From positions 443,081-507,080 of the forward strand of contig NZ_KQ948549.1 of NCBI RefSeq assembly GCF_001514125.1: DNA of 64,000 nt, read 5' to 3'. The notes below the pieces were generated by a model. The model saw only the letters and a list, made by a program, of their open reading frames with translations. It was not told where the DNA came from and did no database searches. The position numbers and the translations under genes were made by a program. Within the stretch, counting starts at the first letter, position 1; each line of letters opens with the position of its first letter. Positions 28,343 through 37,080 of the stretch are shown here, piece after piece. This DNA comes from Streptomyces longwoodensis. GTDB taxonomy: Bacteria; Actinomycetota; Actinomycetes; Streptomycetales; Streptomycetaceae.

Positions 28343-28371
28343 GTGGTATCGGCTGGCCGACGATCCGTCAA
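28343..28371 (-). promoter_or_regulatory. Amidase promoter with palindrome in its spacer
   Basis: Minus strand: -35 TTGACG (28371-28366), 17-base spacer, -10 TACCAC (28348-28343), about 55 bases upstream of the TTG start. The spacer contains TCGGC-TG-GCCGA (28349-28360), a perfect 5-bp inverted repeat that a repressor could use. The rest of the 290-base gap up to 28578 shows no other clear signal. Confidence 0.45.
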
Positions 28372-28578
28372 TCATGCCCACACACCGGTGATTTACCTCG
28401 TCACCAGGGGGTTCGGCGAGTTTCGTGGCGGCGGCCCGCGGGCCTGCGGCGCTTCAGTGGCTTACACCAATGGGGGTGCCATGAGCGGGCCTTCTGCCGC
28501 GGGCGGGCCCGGGGGAGTCCGGACGGACGGAGGTCCGTGGTGCGCCCTCGTGGTGGCGCAGCACGGACCTTTCGTCCC

Positions 28579-29715
28579 TCAGCGCGTGCCGACCGCGGCG
28601 CGCACCGCCCGGCGGGCGAGCTGGCAGTCGTCGTGCAGCCGTCGCAGCAGCAGCCGCTGCTCCTCGCCGGACGGCGCGGCGCCCGGCTGGGGCGCCCCGG
28701 GCGCCGTCGGGGCCGTCTCGTGCAGCGAGCGCTGCACGGCCGTCTCGTAGGTGCGGATCTCCCGGGTCAGCACCAGCATCAGGTTCACCAGGAAGGCGTC
28801 ACGGGCGGCGGGACCCGCCGACTGCGCGAGCTGGCTGATCTGACGGCGTGCCACCGGCGCGTCGCCCAGCACCGACCAGAGCGTGGCGAGGTCGTAGCCC
28901 GGCAGGTACCAGCCCGCGTGCTCCCAGTCCACCAGCACCGGGCCGGCCGGTGACAGCAGGACGTTCGACAGCAGCGCGTCGCCGTGGCAGAACTGGCCCA
29001 TGCCGTGGCGGCCCGCGCTCGCCGCGATGCCGTGCAGCAGCTTCTGCAGGTCGCCCAGGTCGCGGTCGGTGAGCAGGCCGAGCTCGTGGTAGCGGGAGAC
29101 GCAGGCCGCGTAGTCCAGCGGCGCGTCGAAGCTGCCCGCCGGGGGCCGCCAGGCGTTGAGCCGGCAGATCGCGCCGAGCGCCGCCCTGATGTCCGCGCGG
29201 GGCGGGGCCTCCAGCGGGTGCCGGGTCAGCGCGGCCGCCCGTCCCGGCATCCGCTCGATGACCAGCGTGCAGTTGTCCGGGTCCGCCGCGATCAGCCTCG
29301 GCGCCCGCACCGGCGGGCGGTGCCGGACGAACGTGCGGTACGCGGCTATTTCGTGCCGGATGTGCTGCGACCAGGCGGGGGAGGGGTCCAGTAAACACTT
29401 GGCGACGGCCGTGCTGCGGCCGGTCGTGCCGACCAGGAGGACCGAGCGCCCGCTGCGGCGCAGCACCTGCACGGGCGCGAACTCCGGACAGATCCGGTGC
29501 ACCGACGCGAGCGCGGTGCGCAGCTGGGCGCCCTGGGGACCGGACAGGTCGAGTCTCCCGCTGAGCGGTGGGGCCCCGAGCCCCGGTGGGCGGCGCTGGC
29601 GGCCCACCAGCGCGGGCGGCGCCGACCGCACGGAGGGGTCGAGGTAGGGGCCGGCGCCCTGGCGGGGGCGGAGCGGCCGGAGCGGTGCGGACACGGAGGA
29701 CGATGCTGTGTACAT
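28579..29715 (-). CDS. Aminoglycoside phosphotransferase-like kinase, TTA-containing
   Basis: A 378-residue member of the APH/choline kinase superfamily. The Brenner catalytic loop is [11 protein letters not shown] (HGD at 244-246, Asn251) and the metal aspartate is LVDWEHAG (Asp263). The N-terminal 55 residues are Pro/Arg-rich and probably disordered. Leu108 (AKCLLD) is encoded by TTA at 29394-29392, the only in-frame TTA I found in the window, so translation should need the bldA tRNA and occur late in development. ATG 29715 (MYTASS) was chosen; ATGs at 29745 and 29805 are alternatives. Divergent from the NsdA-like gene. The substrate is unknown, and resistance is not implied by the fold. 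Confidence 0.85.
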   Translation of the reverse strand: MYTASSSVSAPLRPLRPRQGAGPYLDPSVRSAPPALVGRQRRPPGLGAPPLSGRLDLSGPQGAQLRTALASVHRICPEFAPVQVLRRSGRSVLLVGTTGRSTAVAKCLLDPSPAWSQHIRHEIAAYRTFVRHRPPVRAPRLIAADPDNCTLVIERMPGRAAALTRHPLEAPPRADIRAALGAICRLNAWRPPAGSFDAPLDYAACVSRYHELGLLTDRDLGDLQKLLHGIAASAGRHGMGQFCHGDALLSNVLLSPAGPVLVDWEHAGWYLPGYDLATLWSVLGDAPVARRQISQLAQSAGPAARDAFLVNLMLVLTREIRTYETAVQRSLHETAPTAPGAPQPGAAPSGEEQRLLLRRLHDDCQLARRAVRAAVGTR

Positions 29716-29960
29716 GGGCGAAACAGATCCCTTCGTGTGCCTCGACATCGAATGCGCTGCCCCGGCCGGCCGCCCGGGTGCACCCTGGGGAAGTGCGTCC
29801 GTCATGTGACAAGCGACCGGGTCGGGGTGGCGCATTCCTACCTGACACCCGGTGTCCCGTGGCACACCATCTGGCGGACCCTGGCGAACCCTGGCGAATA
29901 GTCGCCCGGCAACTGTGCCGGGGCTACTGTCAACTCAGCCGAGAACCTGGGGGCTTTGAC
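29716..29960. promoter_or_regulatory. Divergent control region between the kinase and NsdA-like genes
   Basis: The 245-base region holds GACAC-CCG-GTGTC (29844-29856), a perfect 5-bp inverted repeat, and two abutting copies of ACCCTGGCGA (29878-29887, 29888-29897). Direct repeats like these suggest a protein-binding site near the NsdA-like promoter. CTACTGTCAACT lies about 25 bases before its GTG. Confidence 0.4.
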
Positions 29961-31454
29961 GTGAGCGGACAACCCAACACCCGCCTCGCGGACCTGTTCG
30001 GCCTGGCCGGCTGGTCCAAGGGGGAACTCGCGAGGCTGGTCAACCGGCAGGCGGCGGCCATGGGCCACCCCCAGCTGGCGACCGACACCTCGCGGGTGCG
30101 GCGGTGGATCGACACGGGCGAGATCCCGCGCGATCCGGTGCCGCGGGTGCTGGCGGCCCTGTTCACCGAGCGTCTCGGCCGTGTCGTGACCATCGAGGAC
30201 CTCGGTCTGGTCCGGCACGGGCGCACGGGGAAACGGCAGGGCGACGGGAATGTGGAGCATCCCGACGGTGTGCCGTGGGCGCCCGAGCGGACCGCCGCGG
30301 TCCTCACCGAATTCACGGGAATGGACCTCATGCTCAACCGACGCGGCTTGGTGGGCGCGGGTGTCGCGCTCACCGCGGGCTCCGCACTCAGCAACGCCAT
30401 GTACGACTGGCTGCACACCGATCCGACCCTGACCGCCGACGCTCCCGTCATCGACCGTCCCCTCCACGCCGACCCCGCCGGGTTCGACCGCTACGAGGCC
30501 GCCCCCGTCGGGCACGAGGAAGTCGAGGAACTGGAGCGCTCCGTCGAGGTGTTCCGCGCCTGGGACGCCGCCCGCGGCGGCGGCCTCCAGCGCAAGGCGG
30601 TGGTCGGCCAGCTCAACGAGGTGGGCGGCATGCTCGCCTACCATCACCCGCCGCACCTCCAGCGCCGCCTGTGGGGCGTCGCCGCCAACCTCGCCGTCCT
30701 CGCGGGCTGGATGTCGCACGACGTCGGCCTGGAGCCCACGGCGCAGAAGTACTTCGTCATCGCCGCGCACGCGGCCCGCGAGGGCGGCGACCGGCCCCGG
30801 GCCGGCGAGGCCCTGTCCCGCGCCGCCCGTCAGATGGTGCACCTGGGCCGGCCCGACGAGGCCCTGGACCTGATGAAGCTCGCCCAGTCCGGCTCCGGCG
30901 ACCGGGTCCTGCCCCGCACCCGGGCCATGTTCCACACCATCGAGGCGTGGGCGCAGGCGTCGATGGGCAAGGGCCAGGCGATGCGCCGCACGCTCGGCCG
31001 GGCCGAGGACCTGTTCGTCGCCGACCGGGGCGACGTGGAACCGCCGCCCTGGATGCAGACGTTCAAGGCCGAGGACCTGTACGGGATGCAGGCGCTGGCC
31101 TACCGCACACTGGCCGAGTTCGAGCCGGGGGCCGCGGTGCACGCCCAGCACTACGCCGAGAAGGCGCTGGCGCTGCGGGTCGACGGGCGGGAGCGGTCGA
31201 AGATCTTCGACCACCTGTCCATGGCCTCGGCCTGCTTCATCGCCGACGACCCGGAACAGGCGGCGCGCTACGCCCGGCTGGCCCTGATGTCGATGGGCGC
31301 CAACTCCTCCCGCCGCACCTGGGACCGGCTGCGCCAGATGTACCGGCTCACCGCGCAGTACTCCACGTGCCCGAAGATCAGCGAGCTGCGCGAGGAGATC
31401 ATGCTGGCGCTGCCCAGGACGAAGGGGAGCAAGGACGGTTCGGCGCCCGCGTGA
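29961..31454 (+). CDS. NsdA-like TPR regulator
   Basis: A 497-residue protein resembling NsdA of S. coelicolor, a negative regulator of sporulation and antibiotic production. The N-terminal 65 residues have the conserved helix-turn-helix-like block GWSKGELARLVNRQA, then TDTSRVRRWIDTGEIPRDPVPRVLAALF. A short segment FTGMDLMLNRRGLVGAGVAL leads to about 300 residues of TPR-like helices (repeated A-LA-hydrophobic patterns such as RAGEALSRAARQMVHLGRPD). GTG 29961 follows GGGGGC. It is divergent from the TTA-containing kinase, which may be part of the same developmental unit. The stop codon overlaps the first unit of a 15-base tandem repeat. Ortholog or paralog status is not settled. Confidence 0.82.
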   Translation: MSGQPNTRLADLFGLAGWSKGELARLVNRQAAAMGHPQLATDTSRVRRWIDTGEIPRDPVPRVLAALFTERLGRVVTIEDLGLVRHGRTGKRQGDGNVEHPDGVPWAPERTAAVLTEFTGMDLMLNRRGLVGAGVALTAGSALSNAMYDWLHTDPTLTADAPVIDRPLHADPAGFDRYEAAPVGHEEVEELERSVEVFRAWDAARGGGLQRKAVVGQLNEVGGMLAYHHPPHLQRRLWGVAANLAVLAGWMSHDVGLEPTAQKYFVIAAHAAREGGDRPRAGEALSRAARQMVHLGRPDEALDLMKLAQSGSGDRVLPRTRAMFHTIEAWAQASMGKGQAMRRTLGRAEDLFVADRGDVEPPPWMQTFKAEDLYGMQALAYRTLAEFEPGAAVHAQHYAEKALALRVDGRERSKIFDHLSMASACFIADDPEQAARYARLALMSMGANSSRRTWDRLRQMYRLTAQYSTCPKISELREEIMLALPRTKGSKDGSAPA

Positions 31455-31525
31455 AGGCGCCTCGTGTGCAGGCGCCCGGCGTGCACGTGTCAGGTGTGGA
31501 GGTGCCTGGCGTGAGGGTGCCCGGC
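31451..31525. repeat. Five 15-base tandem units beginning at the stop codon
   Basis: Units start at 31451, 31466, 31481, 31496 and 31511, for example GTGCAGGCGCCCGGC, GTGGAGGTGCCTGGC and GTGAGGGTGCCCGGC; a decayed sixth follows. The period is exact while the bases drift, and the first unit contains the TGA of the NsdA-like gene. The array fills the gap to the convergent phosphatase gene. If read through in the frame GTG..., it would encode Val-x-Val-Pro-Gly-like pentapeptides. Confidence 0.85.
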
Positions 31526-31547
31526 GCGGAGTGCGGAGGGGAGTGGC

Positions 31548-32984
31548 TCAGGAGGTCACCCGGGCCACCAGCACGCACGCGTCCTCCGTCCGCGCGGTCC
31601 CGTCGAACTCGGCCACGAGCAGCCGTACGCAGTCCTGTGCGGTGCGCGCCCCGGTCAGCTCCGGGGCGAGGTCGAGGAGGCGCTGTGCGGCCGGTGTGCC
31701 GCCGTGCCCGGGCACCAGCCCGCCGGTGTGCAGCACCAGCAGGTCGCCCTCCCGCAGCCGCTCCTCGGCCTGTCCGTAGACGGCGCCCGCGGTGGCGCCG
31801 AGGAGCACGCCGTCCGGCGGGGCGAGCCGGCGCCCCGTCCCGTCGCGGAACAGCAGCGGGGCGGGGTGTCCGGCCTGCGCCCAGGTCAGGGTGCGGTCCC
31901 CGGGGCGGTACCGGCAGCACACGGCGCTGCCCAGGCCGGGCTCGGCGCCGCCGTCGAGCAACTGGTTCAGCAGCGTCATCAGCCGGTCGGGTCCGGTGCC
32001 GGCCAGCGCCATGCCGCGCAGGGCGCCGAGCAGCATCGCCGTGCCGGAGGCGACGGCGGGGCCGTGCCCGGTGAGGTCACCGACGCTCAACAGTGTCTGG
32101 CCGTCCGGTAGTTCGAGTGTGTCGCACCAGTCCCCGCCGATCGGTGAACCCGTCGCGGCGGGCAGGTGGTGGGCGGCGACGTCGAGCGAGCGGGGTCCTC
32201 GGTGGGGGAGCCGCAGGAAGCCGTGCCACGGGGGAAGGACGGCTTCCTGCAGCTCGACCCCGGTCCGGTGACCGGTCTGCGCCCGCCGGTCGGTCCGCGC
32301 CCGGTCCCGCCGGTGCAGCGCGTCACGGGTCTCGCCGACCGCCTGCCGGCTGCGGCGCAGCGCGCTGACGTCCCGCAGCACCGCCCACATCGCGGCGGCG
32401 CTGCCGTCGGCGGCGAGCACGGGTTCGCCCATCATGTGCACGGCGCGGACCTCGCCGCCGGCGCGCACGCGGAACTCCCCGTCGATGGGCCGGGCGTCGA
32501 CGAGGCAGTCCGTCACCATCGCGGTGAGCCGTGGCCGGTCCTCCTCCAGGACCAGGGACGGCAGTTCGTCCAGGGTGAGCGCGGGGGCGGCCGGGTCGCG
32601 GCCGAGGATCTCGTACAACTCGCCGGACCACACGGCCTCGTCCGTCAGCAGGTTCCACTCGGCGCTGCCGACCCGGCTCAGCAGGGCGCCGCCCGTGAGC
32701 GCGGGTCCGGGGGCGCCGTCACCGTCGGTGTCCGGGGCGGGCGGGGCCGGGGGGCCCTCGCGCAGCTGGGCCAAGTGCTGGTCGAGGTCGTCGAGTTGGT
32801 GGAGGGCGAGGTCGTACAGGGCGCGCTGCCACCGCCCCTGCGGGTCCGCACCGTCGGCCTGCGCGTCGCGTCGTACGGCGTCCACCTCGCCCTTGAGCCG
32901 TCGCGTCTGCGAGATCAGCTCCTCCACCGAGCCGCGTCCGGGCGGCTGGGCGGCGGGGCGATCCGCAGAGAGGTGGGACGGCAT
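31548..32984 (-). CDS. PAS-like/SpoIIE-type phosphatase
   Basis: A 478-residue protein: a helical N-terminus with coiled-coil character (residues 20-75), a PAS-like middle (about 105-225; SRVGSAEWNLLTDEAVWSGE) and a PP2C phosphatase (about 260-478). Metal sites are visible as IGGDWCDTLEL, VGDLTGHGPAVA and EDACVLVA. It lacks the C-terminal ATPase of the protein at 15151-17106. Such phosphatases dephosphorylate STAS-type antagonists and so free a sigma factor. ATG 32984 has GGAGCG upstream; the longer open frame is noncoding. Convergent with the NsdA-like gene across the 15-base repeat, and divergent from the SsgA-like gene. No cognate STAS gene is adjacent. Confidence 0.88.
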   Translation of the reverse strand: MPSHLSADRPAAQPPGRGSVEELISQTRRLKGEVDAVRRDAQADGADPQGRWQRALYDLALHQLDDLDQHLAQLREGPPAPPAPDTDGDGAPGPALTGGALLSRVGSAEWNLLTDEAVWSGELYEILGRDPAAPALTLDELPSLVLEEDRPRLTAMVTDCLVDARPIDGEFRVRAGGEVRAVHMMGEPVLAADGSAAAMWAVLRDVSALRRSRQAVGETRDALHRRDRARTDRRAQTGHRTGVELQEAVLPPWHGFLRLPHRGPRSLDVAAHHLPAATGSPIGGDWCDTLELPDGQTLLSVGDLTGHGPAVASGTAMLLGALRGMALAGTGPDRLMTLLNQLLDGGAEPGLGSAVCCRYRPGDRTLTWAQAGHPAPLLFRDGTGRRLAPPDGVLLGATAGAVYGQAEERLREGDLLVLHTGGLVPGHGGTPAAQRLLDLAPELTGARTAQDCVRLLVAEFDGTARTEDACVLVARVTS

Positions 32985-33358
32985 GACGCGCTCCGATGCG
33001 GGGACGGCGGGGCCGGGGTGGGCGGGAGGGCCGTTACGACTGTTGCACAGCCCGCGACGCCGTGTAAGGGATTCGGCGACACACGATACGGTGGTGCTTC
33101 CGGCATATGCCAGGGTCTTCCAGGACCGTTCCGGGTGCGCTGGTGGCGTACCTCCGGGCCCGGGCAAGTCGTAGGTGGCGTACGCGACTTGGGGGACCCG
33201 AGGGGCTCGTCGGTCGACCGGCCAGGTGTTCGTCGCTCGCGCGTTCCAGGCGGGGTGCTCGCCGGCGGCGTGACCCGGTCGCTGAAGTGTGGTGCAGGTC
33301 ACACGAATTGGGGGCCTCCGCAGTGTACGGAGCCGACCCCCTGCGTGCTCGTAGAGAC
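32985..33358. other. 374-base divergent control region
   Basis: Lies between the phosphatase gene and the SsgA-like gene, so it must hold both promoters. It contains GGCATATGCC (33102-33111), a perfect 10-base palindrome, in a patch poorer in G+C (ACACGATACGG), and a Crp-like sequence at 33289-33302. No reading frame here has convincing coding features. Confidence 0.5.
33289..33302 (+). promoter_or_regulatory. Crp-like site GTG-N6-GTCAC
   Basis: GTGGTGCAGGTCAC matches the pattern GTG(N6)GNCAC that I recall for Streptomyces Crp, within the wider symmetric sequence GTGTGGTGCAGGTCACAC. It lies 57 bases before the SsgA-like start, close to the expected promoter. A single match in G+C-rich DNA is weak evidence. 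Confidence 0.3.
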
Positions 33359-33772
33359 ATGGACATCACCCTTGAGCAATCCGCCCAGGCCCGGCTGATC
33401 ACCGCCGAGGAGCGGGAGCTGCCCGTCGCGGCCACGCTGCGCTACGCCTCGGGCGATCCGCTGGCGGTCCACATCGACTTCCCGGCGGAGGTCAGCCTGG
33501 ACGGCGAGTCCTGCACCTGGACCTTCGGCCGCGGGCTGCTGGAGGACGGTCTGGGCGGCTCGGCCGGCACGGGGGACGTGCGGATCTGGCCCTGCGGTCC
33601 GGAGCGCACGGTGCTGGAGCTGCACTCGCCGCACGGCCTGGCGCTGGTCCAGTTCGACACGGCCGCGCTGCACCGCTTCCTGCTGCGCAGCTACGCCGTG
33701 GTGGCGGCCGGCCAGGAGGACGTCGGCGCCGTCGTCGACCGCGGGCTCAGCGCCCTCTTCGACGGCGTCTGA
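33359..33772 (+). CDS. SsgA-like protein (SALP)
   Basis: A 137-residue member of the SsgA-like family, actinomycete proteins that steer septum formation and wall remodelling during sporulation. Typical segments: LPVAATLRYASGDPLAVHIDFP, a Trp-containing core TWTFGRGLLEDGL, VRIWPCG and the C-terminal LVQFDTAALHRFLLRSYAVV. The length is close to SsgA/SsgB. ATG 33359 has only a weak ribosome-binding site (GTAGAG). Which paralogue (SsgC-G) it is cannot be decided by eye. Transcribed alone; convergent with the Gfo/Idh/MocA gene, 58 bases away. Confidence 0.9.
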   Translation: MDITLEQSAQARLITAEERELPVAATLRYASGDPLAVHIDFPAEVSLDGESCTWTFGRGLLEDGLGGSAGTGDVRIWPCGPERTVLELHSPHGLALVQFDTAALHRFLLRSYAVVAAGQEDVGAVVDRGLSALFDGV

Positions 33773-33830
33773 CCCGCGCCGGGTCCGCAGTTCCGCGCCC
33801 GGCCCGTCGCCCCGCGGCCGGGACGCTCGC

Positions 33831-34856
33831 TCAGCGGCCCGTGTCCGCGTACAGCGCCGGACGCGGGGCGAGTTCGACGGGGGTGCGCAGGCCGCTCTCC
33901 AGCGCGCGGACGCCGGCCTCGGCCACGGCGGAGGCCGCGTACCCGTCCCAGGCGGAGGGGCCGGTGACCCGTCCCTGCCGGGTGGCGTCCACCCAGGCCT
34001 GCACCTCGCGGTCGTAGGCGTCGGCGAACCGCACCAGGTAGTCCTGCGGCACCTCGGCGCCGGCCGTGCCCGCCGTGGTCAGCAGCAGGCCGTGGTCCTC
34101 GCCGGCGCGCGCGCTGCCGTGTTCGCAGACCGCCTCGCAGCGCACCTGGTAGCCGAAGCCGCAGTTGACGAAGACCTCGACGTCGACGAGGGCGCCGCCG
34201 TCCGTCTCGAAGAGCACGAACTGCGGGTCGAGCAGGCCCCGCGGCGCGCCGCCCGAGGGGCGCGGGCGCAGCACGGTCACCGCGGTGAGCTCCTGGCCGA
34301 GCAGCCAGCGGGCCGCGTCGATCTCGTGCGAGACCGAGCTGTCGATCAGCATGGCGCTGGTGAAGCCGGGCGGCGAGGAGACGTTGCGGTGCACGCAGTG
34401 CAGCATCAGCGGCCGGCCCAGGCGCCCGTCGTCCAGCACCCGCTTCAGCCGCCGGTACTCGGCGTCGTAGCGCCGCATGAAGCCGACCTGCGTGAGCCGC
34501 CGCCCGCCGCGCGCCTCCGCCTCGACCACGCGCAGCGCGCCCTCGGACTCCGGCACCATCGGCTTCTCGCACAGCACCGGCAGTCCGCGCGCGAGGGCCG
34601 CCAGTAGGGCCTCCTCGTGCGCGGGACCGGGGGAGGCGATCAGCACCGCCTCGACGCCGGGCGCGTCCAGCGCGGCCGCGGCCTCGGCGTGCACGGTGGC
34701 CCCCTCGATCCCGGCGGCCGCCTCCTTGGCCCGTGCGGTGTCGGGATCGGCCACGGCGGCCACCCTGGCCCCGCTCACCACCCGGTCGAGACGTCGTACG
34801 TGGTCGGCCCCCATGTGGCCCGCACCCAGCACGGCCACCCCCAGCAGCTCCGACAC
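33831..34856 (-). CDS. Gfo/Idh/MocA-family oxidoreductase
   Basis: A 341-residue NAD(P)-dependent sugar or inositol dehydrogenase. The N-terminal Rossmann fold starts [17 protein letters not shown], with the acidic residue in VADPD that favours NAD. The catalytic EKP motif is in VLCEKPM, and the C-terminal alpha/beta domain includes the conserved [15 protein letters not shown] (about residues 174-188), with the His of the H-D/E-x-x-x pattern. It most resembles inositol 2-dehydrogenases, but without iol genes nearby the substrate is open. GTG 34856 follows AAGGAGCC; a 9-codon longer form is unlikely. A single-gene unit. Confidence 0.88.
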   Translation of the reverse strand: MSELLGVAVLGAGHMGADHVRRLDRVVSGARVAAVADPDTARAKEAAAGIEGATVHAEAAAALDAPGVEAVLIASPGPAHEEALLAALARGLPVLCEKPMVPESEGALRVVEAEARGGRRLTQVGFMRRYDAEYRRLKRVLDDGRLGRPLMLHCVHRNVSSPPGFTSAMLIDSSVSHEIDAARWLLGQELTAVTVLRPRPSGGAPRGLLDPQFVLFETDGGALVDVEVFVNCGFGYQVRCEAVCEHGSARAGEDHGLLLTTAGTAGAEVPQDYLVRFADAYDREVQAWVDATRQGRVTGPSAWDGYAASAVAEAGVRALESGLRTPVELAPRPALYADTGR

Positions 34857-35034
34857 GATCCCGGCTCCTTCCCCAGCCCGCACCCACCCGGCCCGCGCGG
34901 CAGCGCGGCGCGACGGCCCTCAGGGTGTCATGCGCGCAGGCGGGGACGGCCGGTGGGCCCGGGGACCGGCCAGCGGCGCGGAACGGTGTCCGAGGACCGG
35001 GGCGGCCGGTGGCGCAACGCCGGTCAGCGGCGGG

Positions 35035-36129
35035 TCAGTAGCGCAGGACGCCCGCGATGCCCTGGGCGTCCCCGAGCGTGCCGTCCGGGACGAAGCGCAC
35101 CTCGGCGCCGGTCTCCAGGCACTGCTCGACGATCTCGTCCACGATGTCCTCGCGGGCGTCGAGGTCGTCGCCGTCGGCCGGGACCAGGTGGTCGCCGGCG
35201 TCGCGCATGGTGACCCGGTAGTCCTCTTCCACGGCGAGCAGCCGCACCCGGCCCTCCCGGGCGCTCTGCCAGAGCTCGTCGACGCCGGCGGCGAACGTGC
35301 GGTGCCCGCGCGCGGCTTCGAGCTCACGGGCCACGGCCTCGTCCTGCCGCCGCGCCTCCTCCTCGAGCAGCGGGTGCACCGCCTGCCACACGGCCTCGGG
35401 CGTCCCGTGGGCGAGGCCGCCGTGCGCCAGGTGCACGGCGTCGCGGGCCGCGCCGCCGAACTCGTCCAGCAGGGACAGCGCGGCCGGCTCGCCGGTGACG
35501 AACACCGGCCGCGGGTTCTCGCGCAGCAGGCCGGTGAGCGCGGTGTCGGCGTCACGGAAGAAGTGCCGGGTGTCCTCGTCGCGGAAGGTGCTCGGCAGGT
35601 TGCCGACCCGCTCCAGCCGCTCGGCGTCGAAGTTCTCCTGGCTCCGGGTCAGCGGGAAGCCGGCGGAGCGCTCCTCGGTGACGTGCCCGGCGCCGCCGTT
35701 CCAGAGGGTGACCCGGTCGGCGGAGACCGACAGCACCCAGAACGGCCGGTCGGCGGCCTGCGCCGACACCAGGTTCCGGGTGAGGAAGGTGTCCGACAGG
35801 ACCACCCGCTCGGGCACGGACCGTGCCAGCGTCCACACCTGGTGCTCACCCGGGGCGGCGAAGATGACCAGGCCGTCCTCGGCCTCCCTCAGGTCCACCT
35901 CGGACAGGGCCAGGTCGAGCTGCTCCACGACGTCCATGCGCCGCTCGCGGGTGACCGCCGGATCGGACTCCAGCTGCTTCTTCGCCGCGGCCACGACGTT
36001 GCGCAGCCGCACCGGGTCCTGAGCGGTGTCGGGTCCGCGGCGGTGGGTCGGCGTCAGCACGGACACCGCGGGGTAGGGCCGCGGGCGGCGCAACTCGGCG
36101 AGGGCGGCGGGGCTGAGTGAGTGCTCCAT
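35035..36129 (-). CDS. baeRF3-type (eRF1-like fold) protein
   Basis: A 364-residue protein resembling the bacterial/archaeal eRF1-like families (baeRF3), proposed from comparative genomics to work at ribosomes in translation rescue or stress; a direct function is not known to me. Recognisable parts are AVSVLTPTHRRGPDTAQDPVR at the N-terminus, ADRPFWVLSVSADRVTLWNG in the middle and RVRLLAVEEDYRVTMRDAGD near the C-terminus, followed by the acidic EDIVDEIVEQCLETGAEVRF. ATG 36129 lies 7 bases after TATCGT (36142-36137), so it is probably leaderless; the 19-codon longer form is less likely. Divergent from the hydrolase gene. Confidence 0.78.
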   Translation of the reverse strand: MEHSLSPAALAELRRPRPYPAVSVLTPTHRRGPDTAQDPVRLRNVVAAAKKQLESDPAVTRERRMDVVEQLDLALSEVDLREAEDGLVIFAAPGEHQVWTLARSVPERVVLSDTFLTRNLVSAQAADRPFWVLSVSADRVTLWNGGAGHVTEERSAGFPLTRSQENFDAERLERVGNLPSTFRDEDTRHFFRDADTALTGLLRENPRPVFVTGEPAALSLLDEFGGAARDAVHLAHGGLAHGTPEAVWQAVHPLLEEEARRQDEAVARELEAARGHRTFAAGVDELWQSAREGRVRLLAVEEDYRVTMRDAGDHLVPADGDDLDAREDIVDEIVEQCLETGAEVRFVPDGTLGDAQGIAGVLRY

Positions 36130-36136
36130 GCACAGC

Positions 36137-36142
36137 ACGATA
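36137..36142 (-). promoter_or_regulatory. -10 element for a leaderless baeRF3 message
   Basis: TATCGT on the minus strand, 7 bases from the ATG at 36129, which is the Streptomyces leaderless spacing. No clear -35 sequence was found 17-18 bases upstream. Confidence 0.4.
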
Positions 36143-36293
36143 GGGCGAAGGGGTACAAACCGCCTCGGGATCATGGTCCCCCGCATCCGGGACGCGGTGA
36201 CGCCGGACCCGCCCTCCGGTTACCGTACGCGTCAGTAACCGCCAGTGGCCGGCCGCCCGGCCCGGTCCAGGACCGCACCCGCAGGAGGCACCC

Positions 36294-37073
36294 ATGCCGC
36301 AGCTCGACGTCGCCGGCGCCCGGTTGACGTACGACGACGAGGGCCCGCGCGACGGCGGCGGGGTGCCGCTGGTGTTCGTCCACGGCTGGACCGCCAACCG
36401 CCACCGCTGGGACCACCAGGTGGCCCACTTCGCCGAGCGGCGCCGTGTGGTCCGGCTCGACCTGCGCGGGCACGGCGAGAGCGGCGGGGCGGGCGTGCGG
36501 ACCATCGGCGAGCTGGCGCGGGACGTCGTCGCCCTGCTGGACCACCTCGGGATCGAGCGCTGCGTCCTGGTCGGCCACTCGATGGGCGGGATGATCGCGC
36601 AGACCGTCGCGCTCGAACACCCCGAGCGCGTCGAGCGGATGGTGCTGGTCAACTCCATCGGCCGCATGGCCTACAACCGGGCGCGGGGCCTGCTGATGGC
36701 GGTGTCGGCCCTGGTGCCGTTCAAGGTGTTCGTGGCCACGAACATCCGGCGCGCCTTCGCGCCCGGCTACCCGCGCGAGGAGGTCCGGCGCTACATCAGG
36801 GACTCCGCGGACACCCCGCGTGAGGTGGTGATGACCCTGTACGGCGCCATGCGCGGCTTCGACGTGCTGGACCGGGCCGGGCAGATCCGCACGCCCACCC
36901 TGATGGTCCACGGCTACCACGACGTCCAGCTGCCGGTCGGGCAGATGCTCTGGCTGGCCACGGCGTACCCGGACGCCACCGTCCGCGTCCTCGACGCCGG
37001 GCACGAGCTGCCGGTCGAGAAGCCGGCCGAACTCACCGCCGTCCTCGACGCGTTCGTCACCGGGCGGAACTGA
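36294..37073 (+). CDS. Alpha/beta hydrolase
   Basis: A 259-residue single-domain alpha/beta hydrolase with a complete catalytic set. The oxyanion motif is VFVHGWTANR (residues 27-36), the nucleophile elbow VGHSMGGM (about 93-100), the acid in MVHGYHDVQLP and the base in DAGHELPVEKP. The cap segment between them is helical (RGLLMAVSALVPFKVFVATN), so the substrate is likely hydrophobic, an ester or lactone. There is no signal peptide, so it acts in the cytoplasm. ATG 36294 has CAGGAGG six bases upstream. It ends 7 bases before the convergent peptidase gene. Confidence 0.9.
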   Translation: MPQLDVAGARLTYDDEGPRDGGGVPLVFVHGWTANRHRWDHQVAHFAERRRVVRLDLRGHGESGGAGVRTIGELARDVVALLDHLGIERCVLVGHSMGGMIAQTVALEHPERVERMVLVNSIGRMAYNRARGLLMAVSALVPFKVFVATNIRRAFAPGYPREEVRRYIRDSADTPREVVMTLYGAMRGFDVLDRAGQIRTPTLMVHGYHDVQLPVGQMLWLATAYPDATVRVLDAGHELPVEKPAELTAVLDAFVTGRN

Positions 37074-37080
37074 CGGTCAC

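Noticed and set aside
28289..28578. c-di-AMP (ydaO) riboswitch upstream of the amidase
   Set aside because: The conserved ydaO sequence blocks are not recognisable in the 290-base gap.
28579..29715. Aminoglycoside resistance gene
   Set aside because: The fold is that of APH enzymes, but no resistance-specific sequence is seen, and its setting beside a developmental regulator argues for another role.
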